A stretch of DNA of 64,000 nucleotides from Blattabacterium cuenoti (lineage in GTDB: Bacteria; Bacteroidota; Bacteroidia; Flavobacteriales; Blattabacteriaceae), in NCBI RefSeq assembly GCF_014252375.1, contig NZ_CP059221.1:62001-126000 (forward strand), in the 5' to 3' direction. Under the pieces are notes generated by a model that was not told the origin of the DNA, made no database searches, and saw only the letters and a program-made list of their open reading frames with translations. Positions 19,434 to 30,080 of this stretch are shown in pieces; position 1 is the stretch's first letter, and the number at the start of each line of letters is the position of its first letter. The position numbers and the translations under genes were made by a program.

Positions 19434-21114
19434 ATGGATAAAATTAACGATTTCAGTAAAAAAATAACAGAAAATAATGAGTTACCTGCTGCACATGCTA
19501 TGTTGTATGCAATAGGAATGAATAAATCAGATTTTAGTAAGGCTCAAATAGGAATAGTAAGTAATTGGTATGAAGGTAACCCATGCAATATTCATCTTAA
19601 TAAATTATCTAAAGAAGTCAAAAAATCAATAATAAATAATAATTTAATAGGATTCCAAATTAATACTATTGGTATAAGCGATGGAATAACTATGGGAACA
19701 TTAGGAATGAGATATTCTCTTCCTTACTAGAGAAATTATTGCAGACAGCATAGAATCTGTTATTTCTGCTCATTGTTATGACGGAATAATAGCAATTCCA
19801 GGTTGTGATAAAAATTTACCTGGGGTAATAATGTCTATAATTAGACTGAATAGACCATCCATTATTATTTATGGTGGTAGTATTTCTTCTGGAAATTATA
19901 AAAATAAAAAAATAGATATTGTTTCTTCTTTTGAAGCTTTAGGAAAAAAAAATACAAACAAAATATCTAAAAACGAATATGATAATATAATAAAAAGATC
20001 TTGTCCAGGACCTGGAGCATGTGGTGGCATGTATACAGCAAATACAATGGCTTCTATTCTTGAGGTTATGGGAATGACCTTACCTTTTTCTTCTTCTTAT
20101 CCTTCAAAAAGTAAGGAGAAAATATTAGAATGTAAAAAAACACCTTTATATATAAAAAAACTATTAAATAATAAAATTTTTCCAAAAGATATAATTACTA
20201 AAAAATCTATAAAAAATGGTATAAAATTAGGGATATGCTTAGGTGGATCAACAAATCTAGTATTACATATATTAGCCATTGCTAAAACTGCAAATATAAA
20301 AATGTCTTTAAATGAAATACAAAAATTAAGCGATAAAGTTCCATTAATAGCTAATTTAAAACCTATAGGTCCATATCTTATGGAAGATATACATTCAAAT
20401 ATTGGAGGTATACCTGTAATTATTAAATATTTAATAAATAATGGTATAATTTCAGGAGACTGCTTAACAGTAACTGGTAAAACATTATATGAAAATGTAA
20501 AAAATGTTCAAAATATTAATTTTAAAAAACAAAATATTATTTTTTCTTTAAATAATCCTATAAAAAAAAATGGACACATAAGGATATTATACGGAAATAT
20601 TGCTCCAGAAGGTTCTGTTGCTAAAATAACTGGTATAGAAGGAAAAATATTTATAGGAAAAGCTATAGTATTTAATTCAGAAGAAGATGCAAATAAATAT
20701 TTTTTAAATAAAAAAATTAAAAAAGGAACAGTAATTGTTATAAGATATGTAGGACCAAAAGGTGCCCCAGGTATGCCTGAAATGTTAAAACCAACGTCAT
20801 ACATTATGGGTAGTGGATTGAGTAAAAATGTAGCTTTAATTACAGATGGTCGATTTTCAGGTGGATCACATGGATTTGTAGTTGGACATATATCACCAGA
20901 AGCCCAATCTGGAGGACTTATTGCATTAATAAAAAATGAAGATATTATAAAAATAGATGCTGAAAATAATAAATTAGTATTAAAAATAGAAAATAAAGAA
21001 ATAAAAAGAAGAAAAAAATTATGGGTTCCTCCGCCCCTAAAAGTAAAAAATGGTTACTTATACAAATATTCAAAATTAGTATCATCTGCATCAAATGGTT
21101 GTGTAACAGACTAA
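19434..21114 (+). pseudogene. ilvD: Dihydroxy-acid dehydratase gene with a single-base frameshift
   Basis: The first part (19434-19730) encodes the N terminus (ELPAAHAMLYAIGM, SNWYEGNPCNIH, GISDGITMGTLGMRYSLP) and ends at a TAG. An extra T at 19724-19725 causes the shift; without it the frame reads LPTREIIADSIES and runs to 21114, giving 559 residues, the family's usual length. All three iron-sulfur cysteines (NPCN, PGCDKN, PGACGG) are present. IlvD makes the keto-acid precursors of valine and isoleucine. Conservation around the lesion is high, which points to very recent inactivation or a sequence error. The downstream fragment has no strong independent start. ilvB follows. Confidence 0.88.
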
Positions 21115-21128
21115 TATATAAATATATT

Positions 21129-22819
21129 ATGATAAAAAATATATTTTTAGGATCTGAAATAGTTATAAAAACATTATTAAATGAAAATGTAAAATATATA
21201 TTTGGATATCCAGGAGGTGCTATTATGCCTATATATGATTCCTTATATTATTATAAAGATCATATAAAACATATATTAATGCGTCATGAACAAGGAGCAA
21301 TTCATGCAGCACAAGGTTATGCTAGAGCAACAGGATGTGTAGGTGTTTGTTTTACTACTTCTGGTCCTGGAGCAACTAATCTAATAACAGGATTAGCAGA
21401 TGCCTTAATAGATAGTACTCCTATTGTATGTATAACTGGACAAGTATCATCACATCTTTTAGGAACCGATGCTTTTCAAGAAACAAATATTATAGATATA
21501 TCTATTCCAGTAACTAAATGGAATATTCAAATATTAAAATCTATTAATATATGTAAATATATTCAAAAAGGTTTTTTTATAGCAAAAAATGGTAGACTAG
21601 GACCTGTATTAATTGATATAACTAAAGATGCACAATTGAATATGTCAAGGTTTAATTTTTCAAAATTAAAAAAAATTAATAATTTTAACCCATATCCAAT
21701 TATAAAAAAAAAAGAAATAATAAAAGCAGCAAAAATTATAAATAGATCAATAAAACCAATAGTATTTGCAGGACAAGGTGTTATAATTGCTAATGCAGAA
21801 AAAGAATTAGAAAAATTTATAGATAAAACTGGAATTCCAATAGCTTGTACTTTATTAGGTTTAGGTTCAATATCTACTAAACATACTTTATATGTAGGCA
21901 TGTTAGGTATGCATGGTAATTATTCTCCAAATGTATTAACAAATAAATCAGATGTAATTATTGCAATAGGTATGCGTTTTGACGATAGGGTTACGGGAAA
22001 TATAAATAAATATGCAAAACAAGCTAAAATTATTCATCTTGATATAGATAGTAATGAAATAAATAAAAATATATCATGTTATATTTCTATTATAGGAAAT
22101 TGTAAAACATCTTTAAAAAGATTAACAAAATTGGTTTATAAAAATAATCATATAAGTTGGAAAAAAAGATTTTTTCTTTTAAATAAAAAAGAAAAAATAG
22201 TAATTAAAAAAGATTTATTTCCAATAAAAAAAACTATTACAATGGGAGAAGTAATAAAATATATTAATTTATATAAAAAAAAAAATTCAATACTTATAAC
22301 TGATGTAGAACAACATCAGATGATAGCTGCAAGATATTTTAATTTTAGTTGTAAAAGAAGTCAAATAACTTCTGGAGGATTAGGTACTATGGGATTCGCC
22401 TTGCCTCTATAGGTGCAAAATTAGGATCAAAAAATAAACAGGTTATATGTGTAGTAGGTGATGGAGGGATTCAAATGACAATTCAGGAACTTGGTACTAT
22501 ATTAGAAAATCATATCTCTATAAAAATTATATTATTAAATAATAATTTTTTAGGTATGGTACGACAGTGGCAACAACTTTTTTTTAAAAAACGTTATTCT
22601 TTTACAAAACTAAAAAATCCAAATTTTTTAAAATTAGCTGAAGCTTATAATATAAAATATAAAAAAGTATATAAAAGAAATGAATTACAACACTCTATAA
22701 AAAATATTTTTTATAAAAATAATGAACCTTTTTTTTTGGAAATTTTGGTTTCAAAAGAAGATAACGTTTTTCCTATGATTCCATCTGGATCATCTGTCGA
22801 TGATATTAGATTAACATAA
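21129..22819 (+). pseudogene. ilvB: Acetolactate synthase large subunit gene, frameshifted before the ThDP motif
   Basis: The best start is the ATG at 21129 (MIKNIFLGSEIVIKTLL), 14 nt after ilvD. The frame carries FGYPGGAIMPIYD, the catalytic glutamate region RHEQGAIHAAQGYARATG and FDDRVTG, then stops at 22410-22412 just after GTMGFALPL. From about 22406 the other frame resumes with SIGAKLGSKNKQ, the ThDP motif VVGDGGIQMT and a full C terminus to 22819. Compared with the family's LPAAIGA, four bases seem missing near 22403-22407 (or one base, if a residue was also lost). The upstream product would lack the cofactor-binding domain, so it should be inactive unless the frame is restored. Confidence 0.86.
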
Positions 22820-22845
22820 AATATGTAATTTTTATTGAGTTAAAT

Positions 22846-23088
22846 ATGGATTTTATAATAATAATATTATTAGAAGATAATATTGGATTATTAATTAGAA
22901 TTATTATTATATTGAATAGAAAAAATTTAAAAATAAATTATATGAACATATCAAAAAAAAAATACAAGAAATTTTATATAAATCAATATATTTTAAATTT
23001 GGAATGTAAAATAGAAGATTTGATAAAATTAAAAAAAACTATTAGTAATTTAATCGGAGTACACAATATATTTTATAAAAAAATATAA
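22846..23088 (+). CDS. ilvN: Acetolactate synthase regulatory subunit, ACT domain only
   Basis: This 80-residue protein begins MDFIIIILLEDNIGLLIRI and has the beta-alpha-beta pattern of one ACT domain. It is much shorter than the roughly 160-180 residues usual for IlvN/IlvH and resembles the IlvM size class. It lies 26 nt after ilvB and 6 nt before ilvC, the normal operon position, which supports the call more than sequence does. Erosion of the valine-binding motif cannot be judged by eye. Confidence 0.7.
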   Translation: MDFIIIILLEDNIGLLIRIIIILNRKNLKINYMNISKKKYKKFYINQYILNLECKIEDLIKLKKTISNLIGVHNIFYKKI

Positions 23089-23094
23089 AAATTC

Positions 23095-24144
23095 ATGAAA
23101 AAGAGATTTGGAGATATAGAAGAAAATATTATAACAAGAAAAGAATTTTCTATAGATAAGGCTAAAAAAATATTAAAAAAAGAAATTTTATCAGTTCTTG
23201 GATATGGGGTACAAGGACCTGGTCAATCCTTAAATTTAAAAGATAATGGATTTAATGTAATTGTAGGACAAAGAAAAAATACTCAATCTTGGAATAAAGC
23301 ATTAAAAGATGGATGGATAGAAGGAGTGAATTTGTTTTCTTTAGAAGAAGCATCTGAAAGAGGGACAATATTATTGTATCTTCTTTCAGATGCAGGACAA
23401 ATATCGTTTTGGCCAAAAATTAAGAGATATTTAATAAAAAATAAATCTTTATATTTTTCACATGGATTTGCTCTATCTTTTAAAGATAAAACTAAAATAT
23501 ATCCACCAAATGATATAGACATATTTTTAGTAGCCCCAAAAGGGTCAGGAACCAGTCTTAGAAGACATTTTAAAGAAGGAAAAGGAATTAATTCTAGCTA
23601 TGCTATTTATCATGATTATAGTGGAAAAAGTATAAACAAAGTTTTATCTATTGGAATAGGTATAGGTTCTGGATATTTATTTGAAACAAGTTTTAAAAAT
23701 GAAGTTTATTCTGATTTAGTTGGAGAAAGAGGAACTTTAATGGGAGCTATACAAGGAATATTTTATGCACAATATCAAGTATTAAGAAAAAACGGGCATT
23801 CTCCATCAGAATCTTTTAATGAAACTGTAGAAGAATTAACTCAAAGTTTAATGCCATTAGTTTCAGAAAATGGTATGGACTGGATGTATTCTAATTGTTC
23901 AACAACTGCACAAAGAGGAGCCTTAGATTGGTGGAAAAAGTTTAGAGATGTAACATTACCTTTATTTGAAAATTTATATGGAGAAGTCTCTTCTGGAAAT
24001 GAAGCAGAAAGAATTATTTCGTATAATAGTGATAAGGAATATAGAAATAAATTAAAAAAAGAATTAGATAATATAAAAAACAGTGAGATATGGAAAGTTG
24101 GAAGCGTTATACGTAATTTACGACCAGAAAAAAAAAATGATTAA
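23095..24144 (+). CDS. ilvC: Ketol-acid reductoisomerase
   Basis: This 349-residue enzyme has the NAD(P)-binding motif GYGVQGPG at residues 36-43, the SHGFALSF and APKGSGTSLRR blocks, and the acidic metal-binding segment SDLVGERGTLMGAIQGIF followed by NETVEELTQSLMPL. It is intact and well conserved, with length like Bacteroides-type enzymes. It catalyses the second step of valine and isoleucine synthesis, between the steps encoded by the frame-broken ilvB and ilvD. An intact ilvC beside two broken neighbours is notable. Confidence 0.95.
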   Translation: MKKRFGDIEENIITRKEFSIDKAKKILKKEILSVLGYGVQGPGQSLNLKDNGFNVIVGQRKNTQSWNKALKDGWIEGVNLFSLEEASERGTILLYLLSDAGQISFWPKIKRYLIKNKSLYFSHGFALSFKDKTKIYPPNDIDIFLVAPKGSGTSLRRHFKEGKGINSSYAIYHDYSGKSINKVLSIGIGIGSGYLFETSFKNEVYSDLVGERGTLMGAIQGIFYAQYQVLRKNGHSPSESFNETVEELTQSLMPLVSENGMDWMYSNCSTTAQRGALDWWKKFRDVTLPLFENLYGEVSSGNEAERIISYNSDKEYRNKLKKELDNIKNSEIWKVGSVIRNLRPEKKND

Positions 24145-24172
24145 TAATGTTTTTTTTATTTACTTTAATATA

Positions 24173-24261
24173 TACCCACGACTGGATTTGAACCAGCACA
24201 TCCCTTTTTTTAGGATACCACCACCTCAAGGTGGCGTGTCTACCAATTTCACCACGTGGGT
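24173..24261 (-). tRNA. tRNA-Leu (GAG)
   Basis: The reverse strand folds as a class II tRNA: acceptor arms ACCCACG/CGTGGGT with discriminator A, a D arm with TTGGTAGACACG, an anticodon stem CCACC/GGTGG with loop TTGAGGT (anticodon GAG, from 24225-24227), a long variable arm, and a T arm GCTGGTTCAAATCCAGT. No CCA is encoded. It lies 28 nt downstream of ilvC on the opposite strand. Confidence 0.95.
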
Positions 24262-24358
24262 AAAAAAAACTAAAAATATAGTAAATAAATTAAAAAGAAA
24301 CATTAAATTTATACTTTTTTATTATTAATAATTGATTTTATTATATATATTTTTTTTT

Positions 24359-25090
24359 ATGAATATAGCAATTATAGGATATGGAAAAATGGGAAAAACT
24401 ATTAAAAAAATAGCAATAAGTAGAAATCATAAAATAAAATTATGTTGCGATAGTACTCCACAAAAATCAAATTTATTAGATAATTCTATTGATGTAGCAA
24501 TAGAATTTAGTCAACCTAATTCTGCATTTGAAAATATAAAAATATGTATAGATAATAACGTTCCTGTAGTATCTGGAACAACTGGATGGTTAGATAAACT
24601 AAATGAAATAAAAAAAATTTGTATAAAAAAAAACGGATCTTTTTTATATTCATCTAATTTCAGTATTGGAATGAATATATTTTACGAAATTAATAAGAAA
24701 CTATCTAAATTATTATTTCCTTATTCAAAAGAATATAGTATTCTTATAGAAGAAATTCATCATAAAGATAAAAAAGATAAACCTAGTGGAACATCAATAC
24801 ATATAGCAAAAGATATAATAGATAGTGGAATAAAAAATAATTGGAATTTAGATGATAAAAAATTTATTAAAAATGATAAAAAATCTATACTGATTAAATC
24901 AAAAAGATTTAAAAATATAATAGGAGAACATATTGTAAATTATAAATCTTATATAGAAAAAATATCTATAAGACATAAAGCATATAATAGAAATATTTTT
25001 GCTATTGGAGCGATAATTTCTGCAGAATGGTTATTTAATAATAAAAATAAAAAAGGAATTTTCTCAATGAAAAATGTGTTAGATTTATAA
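24359..25090 (+). CDS. dapB: 4-hydroxy-tetrahydrodipicolinate reductase
   Basis: The start chosen is the ATG at 24359 ([15 protein letters not shown]); the frame opens 27 nt earlier but that part is not conserved. The 243-residue enzyme has the nucleotide motif GYGKMG, the VVSGTTGW block and the catalytic/substrate motif [14 protein letters not shown]. It reduces dihydrodipicolinate in lysine and diaminopimelate synthesis. Sequence is shorter than E. coli DapB (273) but similar to Bacteroidetes forms. lepB follows by 10 nt. Confidence 0.94.
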   Translation: MNIAIIGYGKMGKTIKKIAISRNHKIKLCCDSTPQKSNLLDNSIDVAIEFSQPNSAFENIKICIDNNVPVVSGTTGWLDKLNEIKKICIKKNGSFLYSSNFSIGMNIFYEINKKLSKLLFPYSKEYSILIEEIHHKDKKDKPSGTSIHIAKDIIDSGIKNNWNLDDKKFIKNDKKSILIKSKRFKNIIGEHIVNYKSYIEKISIRHKAYNRNIFAIGAIISAEWLFNNKNKKGIFSMKNVLDL

Positions 25091-25100
25091 AAATATATTT

Positions 25101-26546
25101 ATGTTTCAATATATTTTATTTCATATTCTTTTTTTACTAATTATAAATATTTTTCACACACTTATTACTTTTAATATATATAAAAAATATAATATTAATA
25201 ATATTAAATATTATATACCATTATATAATATATTTTTATTTTTACGTGTACATAAAAAAGAAAATTGGTTATTATTATTTTTAGTTAATCCATTAACTAG
25301 TATAGTTTTATACTATATTTTATGGATCGATTTAATTTATTCTTTTAAAAAAAAGAAAAATAATATACTTTTTATAATAGTATTTGGAGTATTTTATATC
25401 ATTTATTTAAATTTTTTTAAGAAAAAATTAAAACTTATAAATAAACATTATAGTAATAAAAATATTATTTTATTATCTATAATTTTTTCTTTTATTATAC
25501 ATACTTATTTTATACAACCATTTGTAATTCCTACATCATCTATGGAAAAAAGTTTATTAGTAGGAGATTTTATATTGGTTAGTAAACTTAATTATGGATT
25601 AAGATTACCAATCTCCCCTATTTTTATCCCATTTTTTCATAATAGTTTATTTGATTATATAAATAATTATACATCTTTTATTAAATGGCCTTATTGTCGT
25701 CTTAATTCATTTGAAAAGATACATAGAAATGATATTATAGTTTTTAATTATCCTTTAGACAAAAAACATATATCAATAGATAGAAAAGACAATTATGTTA
25801 AACGATGTATTGGAATTTCTGGTGATATAATTACCATTAATAATGGAGAATTATTTGTTAACAATGTTAAAGAAAAATTTTTAAAAGGAAAACAACAATC
25901 TTTTTTTATTAAGACAAAAAATATTCCATTAAATATTGAATATTTAATAAATAAAATGGACATTGAAGATGTTGAATTTATTGGAAAAATAAATAATGAA
26001 TATTATTACCAAATAATGTTAAATGAAGAAAATAAAAAAAAAATATTTAAATTATTTAATAATATAATTTTTTTAAAAAAAAATATTACTCCTTTTTATA
26101 TATCAGATAACGTAATACAACCTAAAAAAAATAAACATATATGGAATAGAGATTTTTTTGGACCATTTTATATTCCAAAGAAGGGTGATTGTATTGAAAT
26201 AGATAATAATTTTTTATATAAAAATATACTTTTATACGATAAGGGAAAGATTTTTTTAAAAAAAAATAAAAAGTTTATAATATTAAATAATAATTATTAT
26301 TTTATGATGGGAGATAATAGACATAATTCTTATGATTCTCGTTATTGGGGTTTAGTTCCAGAAAATTGTATAGTAGGAAAACCAATATTTATATGGATGA
26401 GTATTGATTGGAATAGAAATAATCCTATGAATTTTTTAAATTGGAAAATTAGATGGAATAGGCTTATGACAACAATAAATGGTAATAATTTTTTTTTGTA
26501 TTTATTTTATTTATTATTAATATATTTATTTATATATTTCATATAA
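25101..26546 (+). CDS. lepB: Signal peptidase I
   Basis: This 481-residue membrane protease has an N-terminal multi-helix region of about 140 residues, the catalytic serine in [14 protein letters not shown] (about Ser147), the catalytic lysine in NYVKRCIG (about Lys234), and the C-terminal box [15 protein letters not shown]. It removes signal peptides from secreted proteins. The large insertion between the lysine box and the last box is usual in Bacteroidetes. A C-terminal hydrophobic segment is present. The convergent rhomboid gene ends 19 nt away. Confidence 0.94.
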   Translation: MFQYILFHILFLLIINIFHTLITFNIYKKYNINNIKYYIPLYNIFLFLRVHKKENWLLLFLVNPLTSIVLYYILWIDLIYSFKKKKNNILFIIVFGVFYIIYLNFFKKKLKLINKHYSNKNIILLSIIFSFIIHTYFIQPFVIPTSSMEKSLLVGDFILVSKLNYGLRLPISPIFIPFFHNSLFDYINNYTSFIKWPYCRLNSFEKIHRNDIIVFNYPLDKKHISIDRKDNYVKRCIGISGDIITINNGELFVNNVKEKFLKGKQQSFFIKTKNIPLNIEYLINKMDIEDVEFIGKINNEYYYQIMLNEENKKKIFKLFNNIIFLKKNITPFYISDNVIQPKKNKHIWNRDFFGPFYIPKKGDCIEIDNNFLYKNILLYDKGKIFLKKNKKFIILNNNYYFMMGDNRHNSYDSRYWGLVPENCIVGKPIFIWMSIDWNRNNPMNFLNWKIRWNRLMTTINGNNFFLYLFYLLLIYLFIYFI

Positions 26547-26565
26547 ATTAAAAATAATAAAAAAT

Positions 26566-27267
26566 TTAAGATAAAATTTTTTTTAAAAAAAATGATCCTA
26601 TTATATAACCAGATAATATTCCTCCTATATGCGCAAAATGTGCAACTTCTGGTGAGATATTTAAAATAGTAGAAATAAAACTTCCAAAAACAAAAATTAA
26701 TAATGCTTTCCTAATTCTTATAGGAAAAGGAAATGGTAATATAAAAATTTTATGTTCAGGATAAATTTTTGCAAAAGCACCAACTATACCACTAATTGCA
26801 CCAGAAGCCCCCATCATAGGAGAATATAATGAATTATAAATGATTATTTTTTCTTTTTCACTTAAAGAATTAAATATTTTACTTATTGTAGAAATATTTA
26901 AAGTTTCTATAAAATACAAAATTAAACTAGTATTAAATAAAATTTGTATAAATGCAGCTAAAATACCTGATAAAAAGTATAGTATAATAAATTTTTTAAA
27001 TCCTAAAAAAGATTCTACTTGTATTCCAAACATAAATAATGCTAACATATTAAATATTATATGTAAAAAAAGATGTTTAGAATGTATAAACATATGTGTA
27101 AATATTTGATAAATTCGGAATTTATCATATAATGGATTATATAGAGAAAATATATTTTCTATTTTATATTGTGGAAAAAGATATATTGCTGTATATATTA
27201 ATATATTTATACTAATTAAATGCTTTATAGCATTAGAATTTAAATTAAAATTTTTATAAAAATTCAC
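26566..27267 (-). CDS. Rhomboid family intramembrane serine protease
   Basis: This 233-residue six-helix membrane protein has the rhomboid catalytic serine in GASGAISG, the catalytic histidine in VAHFAHIGGILSGY, and the HxxxxN-type motif LHIIFNMLALFMFG. Substrates are unknown. It overlaps the start of the ATG region of mutL by 4 nt at its 5' end and appears co-transcribed with mutL. The catalytic residues are all visible, so it is likely active. Confidence 0.93.
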   Translation of the reverse strand: MNFYKNFNLNSNAIKHLISINILIYTAIYLFPQYKIENIFSLYNPLYDKFRIYQIFTHMFIHSKHLFLHIIFNMLALFMFGIQVESFLGFKKFIILYFLSGILAAFIQILFNTSLILYFIETLNISTISKIFNSLSEKEKIIIYNSLYSPMMGASGAISGIVGAFAKIYPEHKIFILPFPFPIRIRKALLIFVFGSFISTILNISPEVAHFAHIGGILSGYIIGSFFLKKILS

Positions 27268-28976
27268 TGTTTAAAAATTTTTTTAAAAAAACTTTTGTTT
27301 AAAATAATAACAATAGATTTATTATTATAATAAGTATAATAAATTTTTTCACATGAAAAAAGGTCTTCAATAATATTTATCATTTGATATTCATGTAATT
27401 TCATTCCATATTTTATATATGAAAATTTAAATATAGATTTAATAATAATTTTTTTAATATTATTATATTTAATAAAATTATTTTTTAATGTATTTAATAT
27501 ATTTTTTATAATTTTAATTGAATTACTTTTTTTTAATTTTTTTGGAATTGAATATATATATAAATTTTTATTAAAAAAATGTAATATAAATCCCATTTCT
27601 TTAAAATCATTTTTAAAATTATTAATCAATAATAATTCATTTATTGACAATTCTATTTTTAGAGGTGGATTTAGTTTTTTATAAACTACTTTTTTTTTTA
27701 AAAAAAATTCAAACAAAATATTTTGATATGCTCGATATTGATCTACTATAATTACATAATTATTATAAATTACTATTATGTAATTCTTATTAAATTGAAA
27801 AATTTTTTTACATATATTTTTATCTGAAATTTTATTATAATTAAAATCTAATTTATTATCTGTATTTTTTATTAATAATTCTAATTGATTTACTATTTTA
27901 TTTTTATAATTTTTGTTAAAAATTTTATTATTAAATAATTCATTATTGAATGTAATTATATTTGAATCATTAATATGATTTTTTTTTATTTTATTTTTGT
28001 CAAGTAAAATATTTTTAATTTTATTATAAATCATTAATCCTACAAATTCCTCATTTTCTATTTGTACTTCTTCTTTTGTAGGATGAATATTCAAATTTAA
28101 TAAATCTGGATTAACTTCTATGAAAATAAAATATGAAATGGTTTTCATATCTTTTATAAAACCTGTATAAGATCTAATTATTTGCTTATGTAAAAATATA
28201 TTTTTTATACTTCTTTTATTTATTAATAATAATTTATATCCTTTTTTATATGAGTAATTATCAGGTTTACTAATATATCCCTTAATAATAATATTACTTT
28301 TTTTTATATAAAATGATTTGAATTTTTGATAATTTATTTTAAGTGTATCAATGATTCTTGTTTTTAATGAACAATTATTTTTAAGATAAAAAATAATCTT
28401 ATTATTATTATAAAAACGATATGTAATGTTTCTATGTACTAGAATTATCTTGTAAAATTCATTAATAATATGATTAAACTCTATATTAGAAGATTTTAAA
28501 AACATCTTTCTGGCAGGAAATTGATAAAAAATATTTTTTACGGAAATTCTAGTTCCTTTTTTCATATCTAATAACGTTTCTTTTTTTATTTTTCCATTTT
28601 CTATAAGTAAATGTATACCTAGCAAATCATCACTTTTAGTTTGGATTTCTAATTGGGAAATCATAGATATTGATGATAATGCTTCACCTCTAAACCCCTT
28701 AGTATTAATTTTATATAAATCTTCAATGTATTTTATTTTAGAAGTAGCATGTCTTTTAATGCTCATTTTCGCATCAATATGATTCATACCATCACCATTA
28801 TCTATCAATTGAATTAATGTTTTTCCTGCATCTTTTATAAAGATATCTATTATTTTTGCATTAGCATCTATTGAATTTTCCAATAATTCTTTTAATACAG
28901 AGGAAGGTCTAATTATAGTTTCTCCAGCAGCTATTTGATTAATTACTTCTTTTGGTAATATTCGTATAGTATTCAT
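27264..28976 (-). CDS. mutL: DNA mismatch repair protein MutL with eroded endonuclease motifs
   Basis: The N-terminal GHKL ATPase is intact: AAGETIIRPSSVLKELLENS, DNGDGM and TKGFRGEALSSIS are conserved. The linker is Asn/Lys rich. In the C-terminal domain the expected metal-binding motif DQHAxxExxxxE reads DQYRAYQNILFE (about residue 410), with the histidine and first glutamate lost, and the later FGRP-type motif reads YYNNKS (about residue 548). The protein is 570 residues, shorter than free-living relatives. It therefore looks like an ATPase-competent but endonuclease-deficient MutL. It overlaps ribH by 38 nt. Confidence 0.92.
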   Translation of the reverse strand: MNTIRILPKEVINQIAAGETIIRPSSVLKELLENSIDANAKIIDIFIKDAGKTLIQLIDNGDGMNHIDAKMSIKRHATSKIKYIEDLYKINTKGFRGEALSSISMISQLEIQTKSDDLLGIHLLIENGKIKKETLLDMKKGTRISVKNIFYQFPARKMFLKSSNIEFNHIINEFYKIILVHRNITYRFYNNNKIIFYLKNNCSLKTRIIDTLKINYQKFKSFYIKKSNIIIKGYISKPDNYSYKKGYKLLLINKRSIKNIFLHKQIIRSYTGFIKDMKTISYFIFIEVNPDLLNLNIHPTKEEVQIENEEFVGLMIYNKIKNILLDKNKIKKNHINDSNIITFNNELFNNKIFNKNYKNKIVNQLELLIKNTDNKLDFNYNKISDKNICKKIFQFNKNYIIVIYNNYVIIVDQYRAYQNILFEFFLKKKVVYKKLNPPLKIELSINELLLINNFKNDFKEMGFILHFFNKNLYIYSIPKKLKKSNSIKIIKNILNTLKNNFIKYNNIKKIIIKSIFKFSYIKYGMKLHEYQMINIIEDLFSCEKIYYTYYNNKSIVIILNKSFFKKIFKQ

Positions 28977-29454
28977 TTATAGATTTTTTAAATAGAGACA
29001 TATATATTGCAGTTTTTGCACATTCTACACCTTTATTACCATTTTTTCCGCCAGAACGATCAATAGATTGTTGTTTATTTTTATCTGTTAAAATACATGA
29101 AATAACTGGAACATTATGTATTAAATTAATATCTTTTATTCCTTGTAATACAGTTTTGCATAGATATTCAAAATGATAGGTCTCTCCTTTTATTATAGAT
29201 CCTATTGCAATAATAGAATCAAAATTATAACGACAGGCTATTTCTTTTGATGAAAAAATTAATTCTAAACTTCCTGGTACTTCCCATGTATTTATTTTAT
29301 TTTTTTTAATACCAAATTGAATTAAAGTTTTGTATACACTTTTATACAATCTATTTGTTATTAATTTATTCCATAATGATACTATAATTGCTATTCTTAG
29401 ATAAGAATTTTTTATTTTTTCTTTATTAAATGAATAAATAGGAGATTTTTTCAT
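28939..29454 (-). CDS. ribH: 6,7-dimethyl-8-ribityllumazine synthase
   Basis: This 171-residue enzyme shows the family pattern: an N-terminal substrate pocket (IAIIVSLWN), WEVPGSLEL, AIGSIIKGETYHFEY with the active-site histidine, and PVISCILTDKNKQQSIDRSGG. It makes the immediate precursor of riboflavin. The 3' end overlaps mutL by 38 nt, and the TPR gene lies 2 nt upstream on the same strand. Confidence 0.94.
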   Translation of the reverse strand: MKKSPIYSFNKEKIKNSYLRIAIIVSLWNKLITNRLYKSVYKTLIQFGIKKNKINTWEVPGSLELIFSSKEIACRYNFDSIIAIGSIIKGETYHFEYLCKTVLQGIKDINLIHNVPVISCILTDKNKQQSIDRSGGKNGNKGVECAKTAIYMSLFKKSINEYYTNITKRSN

Positions 29455-29456
29455 AA

Positions 29457-30080
29457 TTATTGCAATTTATTTTCAATAAATGCAATATATTTTTCTACAT
29501 TTTCTATGTATAAAAAAATAGGATATTTGCATTCTATTTTTTTAAAATAGTATTTAGATTTTTTATATTTTTTTTGATAAAAATATAATAAACCTATTTT
29601 ATAATAATATAAAGGAGTAGTTATTTCATTTTTTTTTACATTAGATGCTTTAATATAACTATATAAAGCATTATTAAAATCATTTTTTTGAAAAAATGAG
29701 TCTCCTATTATTCCATATTTTAAAGAAGATATAATTTCGTCATTTACATTAAATTTTTTCATTATTTTTATACATTCATTATAATTTCCCAATTTATAAT
29801 AACAAATTCCAGCATAAAATTTTGCTAAGTTTCCTGATTTGGTAAACGGATATTTAGACGAGATTTCTAAAAGTCCTAAATAATTATTTTTTTTATTTTT
29901 ATTTAAAGCCTTATAAAACATTCCATTGTATAAATATTGTTGTGCATAATTAAGTTCATCTGTTGATTTTATTGATAAATCTATAAAAATACTTCTTAAA
30001 ATAAATAATATTATAACTATAATTGTTATTATTATTGTTGTATAAATATATATTCTTTTATTTCTAAATATTATATTCAA
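29457..30080 (-). CDS. Membrane-anchored tetratricopeptide-repeat protein
   Basis: This 207-residue protein has one N-terminal membrane helix (about residues 10-30) followed by TPR-like helices: repeats with the AKFYAGICYYKLGNYNECI and YKIGLLYFYQKKYKKSKYYF patterns are evident. Such proteins are found next to ribH in many Flavobacteriales and resemble the YfgM class. It probably displays a periplasmic TPR surface for protein interactions; the partner is unknown. Its start overlaps gldE by 4 nt. Confidence 0.82.
   Translation of the reverse strand: MNIIFRNKRIYIYTTIIITIIVIILFILRSIFIDLSIKSTDELNYAQQYLYNGMFYKALNKNKKNNYLGLLEISSKYPFTKSGNLAKFYAGICYYKLGNYNECIKIMKKFNVNDEIISSLKYGIIGDSFFQKNDFNNALYSYIKASNVKKNEITTPLYYYKIGLLYFYQKKYKKSKYYFKKIECKYPIFLYIENVEKYIAFIENKLQ

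Noticed and set aside
20508-20804. 98-codon frame opposite ilvD
   Set aside because: Antisense shadow of a conserved dehydratase region; no family match or context.
24083-24328. 81-codon frame on the + strand after ilvC
   Set aside because: It runs across the tRNA-Leu(GAG) gene on the other strand; the apparent protein is a tRNA complement.
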